This document shows positions 9,762-17,429 of a DNA stretch of 55,158 nt, piece after piece; within the stretch, counting starts at the first letter, position 1; each line of letters begins with the position of its first letter. The stretch is from NCBI RefSeq assembly GCF_012940005.1, contig NZ_SPMX01000041.1, positions 1 through 55,158 on the forward strand, given 5' to 3'. The notes beneath the pieces are model-generated. The model had not been told where the DNA came from. It made no database searches and worked only from the letters and a program-made list of their open reading frames with translations. Both the position numbers and the translations under genes were made by a program. The DNA is from Candidatus Accumulibacter contiguus (GTDB taxonomy: Bacteria > Pseudomonadota > Gammaproteobacteria > Burkholderiales > Rhodocyclaceae).

Positions 9762-10988
9762 ATGCACATTCTGTTTCTGACGGATAACTTTCCGCCGGAG
9801 GTGAATGCCCCTGCTTCGCGTACTTTCGAACATTGTCGCGAGTGGGTGCGCGCTGGCAATCAAGTAACGGTGATCACCTGTGCGCCTAACTTTCCCAAGG
9901 GCAAGGTGTTTGATGGCTATCGCAACCGGATATGGCAAATCGAGGAGATGGCGGGCATTCGGGTGATTCGTGTGTGGTCTTACATCACCGCGAATGACGG
10001 CTTTGTGAAGCGGATTCTGGATTACCAGAGTTTCATGGTGTCAGCCACTTTGGCGGCGCTATTCGTTCGTGGTGTGGACGTGGTGATAGGAACCTCGCCG
10101 CAGTTCTTTACCGTGTGCGCGGCCTATGTGGTGAGCCGTTTGAAGTGGATTCCGTTTGTGTTCGAGTTGCGTGACCTGTGGCCAGAGTCGATCAAGGCGG
10201 TGGGCGCGATGAAGGAATCCGCCGCTATCCGGGCGCTGGAGCGTTTGGAGTTGTTCCTTTATCGGAAGGCGGCCCGGATCGTTTCGGTGACGCATTCGTT
10301 CAAGAGAACGTTGATCTCTCGCGGTGTGGACGGCGAGAAAATTGAAGTGGTGACCAACGGCGTGGATATGTCCCGATTCAAGCCTATGCCCAAGGACGCT
10401 GAACTGCTGCGGGAACTGGGTTTGGCAGGCAAGTTCGTCGCCGGTTATGTGGGTACTCACGGTTTGGCGCACCATTTGGAAACCCTGCTGGACGCGGCCG
10501 AGATGCTGCGCGCTCACCCGGATGACGCTTCGTACCACTTCATTTTCCTGGGGGATGGCGCGCGCAAGCAGGCACTCAAAGACGAAGCGGCGCGGCGGGA
10601 TCTGGACAATGTGACCTTCATCGATTCAGTGCCCAAGGAGCAGGTGGCGCGCTATTGGTCGTTGCTCGATGTGTCGGTTATCCACCTCAGAAAGACCGAG
10701 CTTTTCACGACGGTGATTCCTTCCAAGTTGTTCGAGTGCATGGGTATGGGCTTGCCGGTGCTGCACGGGGTGGCAGGGGAGTCTGCGGACATCGTGCGGG
10801 ACGAGGGCGTGGGCATCGTGTTCGAACCGGAAAACACGGCTGCACTGGTGCAACACCTGCGGTTACTGCAGCAGGATCGTCCTACGTATGAGCGCTATCG
10901 CGCCCAGTGTCTGGAAGCCGCAAAGAAATACGACCGAACGGCTATGGCGAAAAGGATGCTGGGGGTGGTTATGCAGTTGGGGCGGTGA
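9762..10988 (+). CDS. GT4 glycosyltransferase, WbuB-like
   Basis: ATG 9762 follows the lyase stop by one base, indicating translational coupling. The 408-residue protein has the GT-B layout: N-terminal MHILFLTDNFPPEVNAPASR, VDVVIGTSPQFFTVCAAY and FELRDLWPESIKAVGAM (a WbuB-type signature), then a donor-binding domain with VVTNGVDMSRFKP, GYVGTHGLAHHLETLLDAAE and FECMGMGLPVLHGVAGE. Members add a GalNAc/FucNAc-like sugar to lipid-linked O-antigen or exopolysaccharide intermediates at the inner membrane. It is intact and the last gene of the glycan group. Confidence 0.9.
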   Translation: MHILFLTDNFPPEVNAPASRTFEHCREWVRAGNQVTVITCAPNFPKGKVFDGYRNRIWQIEEMAGIRVIRVWSYITANDGFVKRILDYQSFMVSATLAALFVRGVDVVIGTSPQFFTVCAAYVVSRLKWIPFVFELRDLWPESIKAVGAMKESAAIRALERLELFLYRKAARIVSVTHSFKRTLISRGVDGEKIEVVTNGVDMSRFKPMPKDAELLRELGLAGKFVAGYVGTHGLAHHLETLLDAAEMLRAHPDDASYHFIFLGDGARKQALKDEAARRDLDNVTFIDSVPKEQVARYWSLLDVSVIHLRKTELFTTVIPSKLFECMGMGLPVLHGVAGESADIVRDEGVGIVFEPENTAALVQHLRLLQQDRPTYERYRAQCLEAAKKYDRTAMAKRMLGVVMQLGR

Positions 10989-11094
10989 GGGCCTTGACGC
11001 TCACGAAGGCCCCGAAGCCGGTGGGTTGGCAGGCCCAAGGCTACCGATTTTCCAATCCAGCAATGAATTTCCGCAGGTTGTTTTTTTGAACGTT
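10989..11094. other. Short intergenic gap before the first Rpn cassette
   Basis: No gene is seen. The segment holds the 3' flank of the glycosyltransferase and a T7 run at about 11081-11087, just before the repeated block that begins with CCATAG at 11095. The T-run has no clear stem in front of it, so I do not call a terminator. Confidence 0.4.
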
Positions 11095-11121
11095 CCATAG
11101 CCCCGTTGGAGCGATCCATTC

Positions 11122-11152
11122 GGGCCGCCGCGGACAGGAACGCGGTCGGCCC
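11122..11152 (-). terminator. GC hairpin after rpn copy 1
   Basis: GGGCCGCCGCG and CGCGGTCGGCCC pair with a single bulged base. The hairpin lies 20 bases past the rpn stop on the minus strand and is conserved at 15018-15048 and 18904-18934. There is no U-tract, so it may stabilise the 3' end or be a recombination feature rather than a strict intrinsic terminator. Confidence 0.45.
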
Positions 11153-11172
11153 GTCGCAGCAGGGGGTGTTGT

Positions 11173-11406
11173 TCAGGATCGTTCGACGAACACGGCGTCC
11201 AGGGTCTGTGCGTCGAGCACGCGCTTCGCCCACGCCTCCAGGCGCTCCGGTTCAGCGCCTGCGAGCTGGCTCTCGACCCAGGCCGGCAAGGCCCCGAAGC
11301 GCCAGGTCAACAACTGCTTCAGCAGCCGTGCTTCGCCTTGCTCGATTCCCTTCTCGATCCCTCTCTCCATCGCCTGTTGTTCCCATTGCTCGGCAATCGT
11401 CAGCAT
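11173..11406 (-). CDS. Putative intragenic short Rpn (RpnS-like) product, copy 1
   Basis: An in-frame ATG at 11406 (MLTIAEQWEQQAMERGIE) is preceded by GGAGGT at 11413-11418 with a 6-base spacer, an ideal ribosome-binding site inside a coding region. The product would be the 77-residue C-terminal domain. In enterobacterial rpn genes a short protein made from inside the long gene blocks the toxic long nuclease. The same arrangement here is inference from that precedent plus the visible ribosome-binding site. It shares the frame of the long gene, so codon evidence cannot separate them. Confidence 0.5.
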   Translation of the reverse strand: MLTIAEQWEQQAMERGIEKGIEQGEARLLKQLLTWRFGALPAWVESQLAGAEPERLEAWAKRVLDAQTLDAVFVERS

Positions 11407-12147
11407 CAGTTCACCTCCACCACTCAAAGTTTCTGTCACGACCTGGCGTAACTGGTCACCGCTCAAGCGGTCGATGCTCGCCGCCTGCGCCAGGTACCGT
11501 AAAAGCGTACGGACATAGTCCAACCCCATCGAGCTCTGCGCGAGGTCCCGCAGCAGTCCCAGAATTTCCGGCAACCGTTCGCGCAATTCGTTCCGGAAAA
11601 TGTACTTCAGGGTCAGCAGCGCCGTATGCAGCATGACCGCGCCCTGCAGCTCGTCGTCCCGGTATCCGCTCAAGTCGATCAGGTGATAGACACACGCCGG
11701 CACATAGGCGCGCAGGGCCGGAGCATCTTCCACCTCATCGGCGAATTGCCGGCTGACACGCCAGGTCGCCGTGCCGTGATAGACCACGACCGGCACGATC
11801 ACCGGCAAGCGGCCGGAATTCCCGGCGTTCATCCATTGTTCCCAGATCCGTACCCGGTAACGCAGGAGGTCCAGGCCGATTCGCGACTCGACGTAGCTCT
11901 TGTGTTCGAACAGCACGTGCACATAGCCGGTTCCGCCGCCGCAGAGATCGACGGTGTACAGCAAGTCCGCGGGATGCAGCGCAAGTTCCGGATCGAGAAA
12001 CGAATCCCTTGCCGTGCGCAAGGTCTTCCAGTCCAGGGCCTGTCCTGCTGCCGCCGGCAGATAACGTTCCAGGAACTCCGCCGCCACCTCGGTGCGCCCG
12101 AACACCGCCTTGAAAAAGCGGTCGTGCGGGCTGTTCAACGCTGTCAT
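11173..12147 (-). CDS. Rpn family recombination-promoting nuclease, copy 1 (intact)
   Basis: This 324-residue protein belongs to the Rpn/Transposase_31 family of PD-(D/E)xK nucleases, DNA endonucleases linked to horizontal transfer and phage defence in enterobacteria. It opens with MTALNSPHDRFFKAVFGRTE. The catalytic core is HPADLLYTVDL (Asp) followed by VHVLFEHKSYVESRIGLDLL (E-x-K). A helical C-terminal domain carries a short GIEKGIEQGEA repeat. It is the only one of three copies whose long frame is uninterrupted. A possible internal start near codon 248 is listed separately. It lies directly downstream (in its own sense) of a UDP-glucose dehydrogenase remnant. Confidence 0.9.
   Translation of the reverse strand: MTALNSPHDRFFKAVFGRTEVAAEFLERYLPAAAGQALDWKTLRTARDSFLDPELALHPADLLYTVDLCGGGTGYVHVLFEHKSYVESRIGLDLLRYRVRIWEQWMNAGNSGRLPVIVPVVVYHGTATWRVSRQFADEVEDAPALRAYVPACVYHLIDLSGYRDDELQGAVMLHTALLTLKYIFRNELRERLPEILGLLRDLAQSSMGLDYVRTLLRYLAQAASIDRLSGDQLRQVVTETLSGGGELMLTIAEQWEQQAMERGIEKGIEQGEARLLKQLLTWRFGALPAWVESQLAGAEPERLEAWAKRVLDAQTLDAVFVERS
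11341..11364. repeat. 12-bp coding repeat, 2 units (rpn copy 1)
   Basis: Two 12-bp units of the form CTCGATtCCcTT encode (E/K)(R/K)GI-type tetrapeptides on the minus strand. Copy 2 has three units and copy 3 has ten, so the tract behaves as a coding VNTR that keeps frame. Confidence 0.8.
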
Positions 12148-12199
12148 GTGCGACCTCCGCCAACTCGCTGAAGCTTCATCCTACCACTGTCAGGTCTGA

Positions 12200-12760
12200 C
12201 GTCGCCACTTGGAAACAAGAGAAAATTCGGTCTGGAACAGAGGGTCGAGCGCAATGCTGCCGATGGCCGGCTGCAATTCACCACCGACGTCGTCGCGGTG
12301 CATCACGGGACGCCGCAGTTCATCGGCGTCGGCACGCCGCCCGACGAGGACGGTTCGGCCGATCTCCAGTTCCAGCCGGACACCGACGCGACCTGCGCGA
12401 AGCGCCGAGTCGGGTGATCGTGCACGAACTGCTGCGCCGCGGCGCGGCGATCCGGGCGTACGACCCGGTGGCGATGAACGAAGCGCGGCGGGTGTTGGGA
12501 CCTGCCGGGGCTGAGCTTCGCCAGCCAGCAGGCGGACGCGCTGCGCGATGCCGATGCACTGCTGATCGCCACCGAGTGGCGCGAGTTCAAGAGCCCGGAC
12601 TTCGAGCAGATGCGGGCGCTGCTCAAGCAGCCGCTGATCTTCGACGGCCGCAACCTCTTCGACCCGGCCCTGGTCCGCAGCCTGGGGCTCGAGTATTTCG
12701 CCATCGGGCGAGGGGAGGCGCATCAGGGGGCGCGTCGGGGGGTGGCGCTGGAGGGGTAGA
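12200..12760 (+). pseudogene. UDP-glucose 6-dehydrogenase remnant 1
   Basis: Two parts of a UDP-glucose/GDP-mannose dehydrogenase survive. The NAD-domain stretch reads [18 protein letters not shown], then [20 protein letters not shown]. The UDP-binding domain has VHELLRRGAAIRAYDPVAMNEARRV, LIATEWREFKSPDFEQM, QPLIFDGRNLFDP and LVRSLGLEYFAIGRGEA. The catalytic Cys region between them is deleted and several frames are used. It normally makes UDP-glucuronate for surface polysaccharide. Related fragments recur at 16130-16800, 14880-14912 (tail only) and 21240-21940. Confidence 0.75.
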
Positions 12761-12799
12761 GGGCGGCGGCAGGGGCTGGGCTGTCCGAGCCTGCAACTG

Positions 12800-12943
12800 A
12801 GAATACTGTCACCGTATTCCCCAGTTCATTCGCCTGCGGAACTGGCTCGTCGGGTTGGCGAAGGCCATGCCTTCGTGACGCGGGTGCTGGCGCAGCCCAA
12901 GCTATGGCTGATCGGGGATGAGCATGACCTCGTCGCCGCTTGA
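12800..12943 (+). pseudogene. MNT-type nucleotidyltransferase, C-terminal fragment
   Basis: Only the last about 38 residues of a minimal nucleotidyltransferase remain, starting from SPAELARRVGEGHAFVTRVL and ending LWLIGDEHDLVAA. They match almost residue for residue the end of the longer copy at 16801-17106. The catalytic half is missing, so this copy cannot act as an enzyme. It overlaps the start of the HEPN gene by 20 bases, preserving the operon junction of the pair. Confidence 0.7.
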
Positions 12944-13338
12944 GAATCTGTGCGGGCCAGGCAAGCCGCTGGCGAAAGAGCAGCCGGATGCACGCGGAGG
13001 TTGCGGGCTTGAAGCGCTCGGCCCTCGCTCGTCTGAAGGATGCTGGAAACCCGGCCAATTCGCTGGAAAGCCGCTTCGACCTGGCCTACAACTCCGCCCA
13101 TGCGTTGTGCCTGGCTGCACTGCGCTGGCATGGCTACCGGGCCGGCAACCGCTACATCGTGTTTCAGGTGCTGCCGCACACCTTGGGTCTGGGCCCGGAG
13201 GTTTGGCGTGTGCTGGCCAAATGCCATGCAATCCGCAATCTGGGCGAGTACGAAGGCGATCTGAACGTGGACGAGCGGCTCGTAGCCGACCTGATCGAAG
13301 CTTGTGGCAAGGTGGCCGCCCGACTGGGGGGGGGGTAA
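12924..13338 (+). pseudogene. HEPN-type toxin gene, one frameshift
   Basis: Starting at ATG 12924, MTSSPLENLCGPGKPLAKEQ leaves frame at an extra G near 12996. It continues as EVAGLKRSALARLKDAGNPA, LESRFDLAYNSAHALCLAAL and YIVFQVLPHTLGLGPEVWRV to the stop. The second copy reads correctly through DAREVAGLKRS, confirming the indel. The all-helical fold and partner MNT gene fit HEPN/MNT toxin-antitoxin systems, in which the nucleotidyltransferase AMPylates and neutralises a HEPN ribonuclease. The frame ends in a G10 tract (13326-13335), another slippage-prone site. Repaired length is about 137 residues. Confidence 0.7.
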
Positions 13339-13419
13339 CACGGTGACAGCATGCGTGTTCCTCCTGATACGCCAGCCTGAAGAAGCCGCGGACCACCCTG
13401 CACACTCAGGTTGCATCAC

Positions 13420-13440
13420 GGGGTTGTAAGCCGGAACCCC
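13420..13440. terminator. Hairpin between HEPN gene and the small minus-strand genes
   Basis: GGGGTT (13420-13425) pairs with AACCCC (13435-13440) around a 9-nt loop, between converging genes. No strong T-run is seen; this is a weak call. Confidence 0.3.
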
Positions 13441-13459
13441 AGAAATTTCCGTCAGCCGA

Positions 13460-13597
13460 TCAACGTGGCTTGTCTCGCGCCCGGTCGATGCGTTCCTGTA
13501 TTGCCTGCATGACTTCTTCATGGGTGTACGACCTGGCGTTGGGGTGGTCGGGCGTATTCCTCGCCTTCGTCGATACGACAATCCACCAGTCGATCAT
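13460..13597 (-). CDS. Small hypothetical protein (45 aa)
   Basis: ATG 13597 overlaps the stop of the upstream small frame by ATGA, a typical coupled junction. The product begins MIDWWIVVSTKARNTPDHPN and ends in a basic amphipathic helix (SYTHEEVMQAIQERIDRARD). I do not recognise a family. The coupling and the location directly downstream of a HigBA-like pair are the only support for it being real. Confidence 0.4.
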   Translation of the reverse strand: MIDWWIVVSTKARNTPDHPNARSYTHEEVMQAIQERIDRARDKPR

Positions 13598-13731
13598 TCG
13601 TTACCGCCCAAGCCGTCATGGCACAGGCTGTCCGGGTAAAGCGCTGTCGACCGTGACAGCGTTTCCTGTATCTCTTCCAAGTTCTCCGGGGATAGCTTGT
13701 CCCATTCTTCATCGGTTATGCGGGCTGCCAT
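13594..13731 (-). CDS. Small hypothetical protein (45 aa), acidic
   Basis: The product starts MAARITDEEWDKLSPENLEE and is strongly acidic in its first half. It lies 14 bases downstream of the HigA-like gene in the same orientation, and its stop overlaps the next start (ATGA). It could be a third and fourth member of the TA operon or an eroded gene split in two. No family recognised. Confidence 0.4.
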   Translation of the reverse strand: MAARITDEEWDKLSPENLEEIQETLSRSTALYPDSLCHDGLGGNE

Positions 13732-13744
13732 CAGCGGGCTCCGG

Positions 13745-14080
13745 TCAGGCGGTTGCAAGCGTCAGATGCCCGATCGGCTCGGCCGCCGGCCGCACCTTGA
13801 TTTCGATGTCGTAGCCGAGGCGGTTCAAGCAGTCCATTAGCTTGCGCTCGGACAGGTTGGTGAAGTCGCCGCGCATCATGCCCGACACCTTCGGTTGCGG
13901 GATGCCCATGCGCTTAGCCGCCGCTTGTTGCGTCAGTCCAAGGGCGCGCACAGCCTTCCTGATCTCAACCACCAGACCGGTCTTGATTTTCAGTTTCTCG
14001 GCGTCGGGCAGTCCGAGGTCGGCGAAAACGTTGCCCGAGCTGCGTTGAACCTCGACGCCTTCAATGATTCGTTTCTGCAT
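13745..14080 (-). CDS. XRE-family antitoxin (HigA-like)
   Basis: The 111-residue protein contains a helix-turn-helix at about residues 47-75 (LGLTQQAAAKRMGIPQPKVSG), followed by FTNLSERKLMDCLNRLGYDI, as in HTH_37/HigA-type antitoxins. It would neutralise the upstream-encoded RelE-like toxin and repress the operon. Its start overlaps the toxin stop by 20 bases, the normal toxin-first order of HigBA. Intact. Confidence 0.85.
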   Translation of the reverse strand: MQKRIIEGVEVQRSSGNVFADLGLPDAEKLKIKTGLVVEIRKAVRALGLTQQAAAKRMGIPQPKVSGMMRGDFTNLSERKLMDCLNRLGYDIEIKVRPAAEPIGHLTLATA

Positions 14081-14438
14081 TTCGTAGCTCCTTTGCCAAT
14101 GTCTCGGCCACCTTCAGCCGAGCGCGGATGATGTCCATGTCTGCTTTCGGCGTGGCGATCCCGCTCTTGCTCTTCTTCTGGAAGCAGTGCAGGACGAACA
14201 TTGCCTCCGCAAACTTGACCGTGTAGACCGCTCGATAGGTGCCGCCAGCATCGTCTTCGACGACCTCCAGCACGCCGGCACCACCGAAGCCCTTGAGCAC
14301 CTTGGCTGCGTCGTCCTGGTCGCCCATCTGCGCCAGCGACAAGGCGTAACCGAAACGCCGACGCACATCGGGCGGCAACGCCATCAAATCCTTGTAGCTA
14401 CTCGCAATCCATTCGAGCGGTTTTTCTTCATCAGCCAT
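14061..14438 (-). CDS. RelE/HigB-type toxin (phage Gp49-like)
   Basis: The 125-residue protein has the Gp49/HigB layout: WIASSYKDLMALPPDVRRRFGYAL, then VLKGFGGAGVLEVVEDDAGG, YRAVYTVKFAEAMFVLHCFQKKSKSG and a C-terminal helix. Family members are ribosome-dependent mRNA endonucleases. It is translationally coupled to the XRE antitoxin. The AT-rich stretch upstream of 14438 is the likely promoter-operator, but I cannot fix boxes. Confidence 0.85.
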   Translation of the reverse strand: MADEEKPLEWIASSYKDLMALPPDVRRRFGYALSLAQMGDQDDAAKVLKGFGGAGVLEVVEDDAGGTYRAVYTVKFAEAMFVLHCFQKKSKSGIATPKADMDIIRARLKVAETLAKELRNAETNH

Positions 14439-14439
14439 G

Positions 14440-14990
14440 ATGGCAATTTATACCTGTTCAGGTAAATTTACAAGTGCAGCAAGTTCAAGGCATGTGTCGC
14501 CAAACAAATGTTTTACGACACATCTGCAACAGTCACATGCACCAAGGCGAATTCCCAGGTAATTCGGGGACAATATATGTATCTCTGGGGGCTTCTGGCC
14601 GACAGTCGGCGGATTGTTGCTCGCGGTCGAGGTGACCGAGAGGATCGCCACCTCACGGTCAGTTTTTTTCTGCAAGCGTGCCGATCCACGAGCCGGATCC
14701 TGTGAAACAAGGGACAGCATCTTAATCGTCCCGCGAGTTCAGATCGCTACAGCGTAACCTGGGGAGTTCGGGTTGGGGTCGGTCATCGATAAATCCCGTG
14801 CCAGCCAAGCGCTGCCCAGAGGCTGCTTCAAGCCACCCCAGCCCGTCGTGCCAGCGGGGGGTGTGATCGATTACCCGCGGGTTGTTGTTGCGGAGGTGGC
14901 GCTGGAGGGGTGAGGGCGGCGGCGTGTGAGCTGTCCGAGCTTGCAATGGAGTGTGTACTGTCACCGAATTCGCAAGGGTCACTGGTTACC
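14440..14990. other. Intergenic between HigBA and Rpn cassette 2
   Basis: I see no reliable gene. Near 14890-14912 the last codons of UDP-glucose dehydrogenase recur (EVALEG then stop), followed by the same 3' flank (GCTGTCCGAGCTTGC) seen after 12760 and 21941. This is a third, tail-only copy of that remnant. The rest is low-complexity coding-like sequence without recognisable domains. Confidence 0.5.
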
Positions 14991-15017
14991 CCATAGCCCA
15001 GTTGGCGTGATCCATTC

Positions 15018-15048
15018 GGGCCGCCGCGGACAGGAACGCGGTCGGCCC
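15018..15048 (-). terminator. GC hairpin after rpn copy 2
   Basis: This is the same bulged GGGCCG/CGGCCC hairpin found after copies 1 and 3, just downstream of the rpn stop. It is conserved as part of the cassette and lacks a U-tract. Confidence 0.45.
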
Positions 15049-15066
15049 GTCGCAGAAGGGGGGGGT

Positions 15067-15312
15067 TCAGGATCGTTCGACGAACACGGCGTCCAGGGTC
15101 TGTGCGTCGAGCACGCGCTTCGCCCACGCCTCCAGGCGCTCCGGTGCAGCGCCTGCGAGCTGGCTCTCGACCCAGGCCGGCAAGGCTCCGAAGCGCCAGG
15201 TCAACAACTGCTTCAGCAGCCGTGCTTCGCCTTGCTCGATTCCCTTCTCGATTCCCCTTTCGATCCCTCTCTCCATCGCCTGCTGTTCCCATTGCTCGGC
15301 AATCGTCAGCAT
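15067..15312 (-). CDS. Putative intragenic short Rpn product, copy 2
   Basis: ATG 15312 in the C-terminal frame gives an 81-residue product (MLTIAEQWEQQAMERGIERG) that is unaffected by the upstream frameshift. The ribosome-binding site reads GGAGAT rather than GGAGGT. If the short form is an antitoxin, this copy would express antitoxin without toxin. Inference only. Confidence 0.4.
   Translation of the reverse strand: MLTIAEQWEQQAMERGIERGIEKGIEQGEARLLKQLLTWRFGALPAWVESQLAGAAPERLEAWAKRVLDAQTLDAVFVERS
15235..15270. repeat. 12-bp coding repeat, 3 units (rpn copy 2)
   Basis: Three 12-bp units encode ERGI-ERGI-EKGI on the minus strand. The tract is homologous to the 2-unit tract of copy 1 and the 10-unit tract of copy 3. 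Confidence 0.8.
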
Positions 15313-15794
15313 CAGTTCATCTCCACCACTCAAAGTTTGCGTCACTGCCTGGCGCAACTCGTCACCGCTCAAGCGGTCAATGCTCGCCGCCTGCGCCAGG
15401 TAGCGTAGAAGCGTACGGACATAGTCCAACCCCATCGAGCTCTGCGCGAGGTCCCGCAGCAGTCCCAGAATTTCCGGCAGCCGTTCGCGCAATTCGTTCC
15501 GGAAAATGTACTTCAGGGTCAGCAGCGCCGTATGCAGCATGACTGCGCCCTGCAACTCGTCGTCCCGGTATCCGCTCAAGTCGATCAGGTGATAGACACA
15601 CGCCGGCACATAGGCGCGCAGGGCCGGAGCGTCTTCTACCTCATCGGCGAATTGCCGGCTGACGCGCCAAGTCGCCGTGCCGTGATAGACCACGACCGGT
15701 ACGACAACGGGCAGGCGACCGGAATTCCGGGCGTTCAGCCATTGTTCCCAGATCCGCACGCGGTAGCGCAGGAGGTCCAGGCCGATTCGCGCCT

Positions 15795-15822
15795 CGACGT
15801 AGCTCTTGCGACGTAGCTCTTG
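15795..15822. repeat. 14-bp perfect tandem duplication
   Basis: CGACGTAGCTCTTG occurs twice back to back inside rpn copy 2. Copies 1 and 3 have a single unit at the corresponding place, so this is a fresh duplication that breaks the reading frame immediately after the E-x-K motif. Confidence 0.9.
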
Positions 15823-16129
15823 TGTTCGAACAGCACGTGCACATAGCCGGTTCCGCCGCCGCAGAGATCGACCGCGTACAGCAGGTCCGCGGGATGCAGC
15901 GCAAGTTCCGGGTCGAGAAACGAATCCTTGGCCGTGCGCAAGGTCTTCCAGTCCAGGGCCTGTCCTGCCGCCGCCGGCAGATAACGTTCCAGGAACTCCG
16001 CCGCCACCTCGGTGCGCCCGAACACCGCCTTGAAAAACCGGTCGTGCGGGCTGTTCAACGCTGTCATGTGCGATCTCCGCCAACTCGCTGAAGCTTCATC
16101 CTACCACTGTCAGGACTGACGTCGCCACT

Positions 16130-16800
16130 CTGAATCGATGTCGATGAGCGCAAGATCGAGATCCTCAACAATGGCGGCATCCTGATCCATGAGCCGGATC
16201 TGGAACAGATGGTCCAGCGCAATTCCGCGGATGGCCGGTTGCAGTTCACCACCGACCTCGTCGTCGCGGTGCATCACGGGGCGCTGCAGTTCAGAGGCGT
16301 CGGCATGCCGCCCGATGAGTGCGCCACGGCATCGGCACGCACTTTCTCTTCGCCGGCACCGGCTACGGCGGATCGCGCTTTCCCAAGGATGTCAAGGCGC
16401 TGGTTCGCAACGGCCACGAGGCCACGATATGGATATCGACCTGCGCGCGCTGACGGCGGTCGAGGCGGCAAACGATAGCCAGAGGCGGGTGCTGGTCTAC
16501 AAGGTAGTCGCCGGCTTCGGCGAGGATCTGCAGGGGCGAAGCTTCGCCCTCTGGGGCCTGGCCTTCAAGCCGGATACCGACGAGATGCGCGAAGCGCCGA
16601 GTCGGGTGTGTGCACGAGCTGCTGCGCCGTGGCGCGGCGATCCGGGCGTACGACCCCGGTGGCGATGGACGAAGCGCGGCGGGTGTTCGGCGACCTGCCA
16701 GGGCTGATCTTCGACGGCCGCAACTTCTTCGACCCGGCCCTGGTCCGCAGCCTGGGGCTCGAGTATCACGCCATCGGTCGAGGGGAGGTGCCCCGGGAAG
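16130..16800 (+). pseudogene. UDP-glucose 6-dehydrogenase remnant 2
   Basis: Pieces in order are KIEILNNGGILIHEPDLEQM, then [20 protein letters not shown], a [17 protein letters not shown] stretch (the region just before the catalytic Cys in this family), RVLVYKVVAGFGEDLQGRSF, FALWGLAFKPDTDEMREAPS and LIFDGRNFFDPALVRSLGLE. Several frames are used and internal sections are missing. It is collinear with remnant 1 but keeps the middle that remnant 1 lost, so the two are independently decayed copies. Its 3' end runs directly into the nucleotidyltransferase. Confidence 0.75.
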
Positions 16801-17106
16801 TTGGCGCTGGCAGCGCTGGCTGATCGGATTGAAGCTGCTTTCGTGTTCGGGTCGGTGGCGAAGAATAGCGACACCGCGGCGAGCGACATCGACTTGATGG
16901 TGATAAGCGACAGCCTGACTTACGCAGACTTGTTCGGGACGCTGGAAGCGGTGGCGGGGAAGCTTGGCCGACCCGTAAGCCCTACGGTTTATTCGCCTGC
17001 GGAACTGGCTCGTCGGGTTGGCGAAGGCAATGCCTTCGTGACGCGGGTGCTGGCGCAGCCCAAGCTATGGCTGATCGGAGATGAGCATGACCTCGTCGCA
17101 GCTTGA
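16801..17106 (+). CDS. MNT-type nucleotidyltransferase (antitoxin), N-terminally truncated
   Basis: The frame begins within the dehydrogenase remnant and reads LADRIEAAFVFGSVAKNSDT, then AASDIDLMVISDSLTYADLF. This gives the G-S-x9-D-x-D active site of minimal nucleotidyltransferases. The end is LWLIGDEHDLVAA. Family members paired with HEPN toxins transfer AMP to the toxin. The usual N-terminal helix-turn-helix portion is missing, and the start (TTG 16801 or further in) is uncertain. It overlaps the following HEPN fragment by 20 bases. Confidence 0.65.
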   Translation: MALAALADRIEAAFVFGSVAKNSDTAASDIDLMVISDSLTYADLFGTLEAVAGKLGRPVSPTVYSPAELARRVGEGNAFVTRVLAQPKLWLIGDEHDLVAA

Positions 17107-17225
17107 GAATCTCTGCGGGCCAGGCAAGCCGCTGGCAAAGGAGCCGCCGGATGCACGTGAGGTTGCAGGCCTGAAGCGCTCGGCCCTCGCGCGTCTGAAG
17201 GATGCCGGAAACCCGGCCCGACCTG
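17087..17225 (+). pseudogene. HEPN toxin fragment, copy 2
   Basis: MTSSQLENLCGPGKPLAKEP leads to DAREVAGLKRSALARLKDAG and then breaks at a deletion near 17218, after which only NAAHARCLAALRWHG-like scraps remain. It corresponds to the first third of the HEPN gene at 12924-13338. Here the early frame is correct, which exposes the extra G in copy 1. Non-functional as a toxin. Confidence 0.65.
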
Positions 17226-17429
17226 GCCTACAACGCGGCCCATGCGCGTTGCCTGGCTGCACTGCGTTGGCATGGCCCTTGCTTGATCCCTTTCTGAATG
17301 CCTCGTTCCATCGTCTCAGGTGATTTCCGGGAATCAAGATCCCGAACAACTACCGCAGCGGCTTGTTTTTCTGGCCATGAGCCCGGCCTAACACCATGAC
17401 TCTTGGTACGGCCATTTGCGGAAATCACC
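17226..17429. other. Intergenic debris
   Basis: This holds the end of the HEPN scrap and a partial inverted pair around GGTGATTTCCG (near 17320) and GCGGAAATCACC (near 17417). No gene is seen. Confidence 0.4.

Larger units (their letters stand above)
11095..12232. repeat. Rpn cassette copy 1
   Basis: This is the first of three near-identical cassettes (others at about 14991-16128 and 18876-19898). Each begins with CCATAGCCC(C/A)GTTGG or a close variant, includes a GC-rich hairpin just downstream of the rpn stop, the rpn gene on the minus strand, and ends upstream of the gene at GACGTCGCCACT. Copies 1 and 3 share a further GGAAACAAGAGAAAATTCGG. No terminal inverted repeats or target duplications are obvious. 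I therefore describe it as a dispersed repeat rather than a classical insertion sequence. Confidence 0.75.
15067..16067 (-). pseudogene. Rpn nuclease copy 2, frameshifted by a 14-bp duplication
   Basis: The N-terminus from 16067 (MTALNSPHDRFFKAVFG) through FEHKSYV is intact, including the Asp and E-x-K core. A 14-bp tandem duplication at 15795-15822 then shifts the frame. The remaining C-terminal domain reads on in another frame to the stop at 15067. Deleting one repeat unit would restore a full-length nuclease, so the lesion is reversible in principle. The protein is over 90 percent like copy 1 by eye. The internal short-product start is retained with a weaker GGAGAT ribosome-binding site. 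Confidence 0.85.

Noticed and set aside
14448..14720. A 90-codon minus-strand frame upstream of HigBA
   Set aside because: No family, no ribosome-binding site, and it overlaps the probable HigBA promoter.
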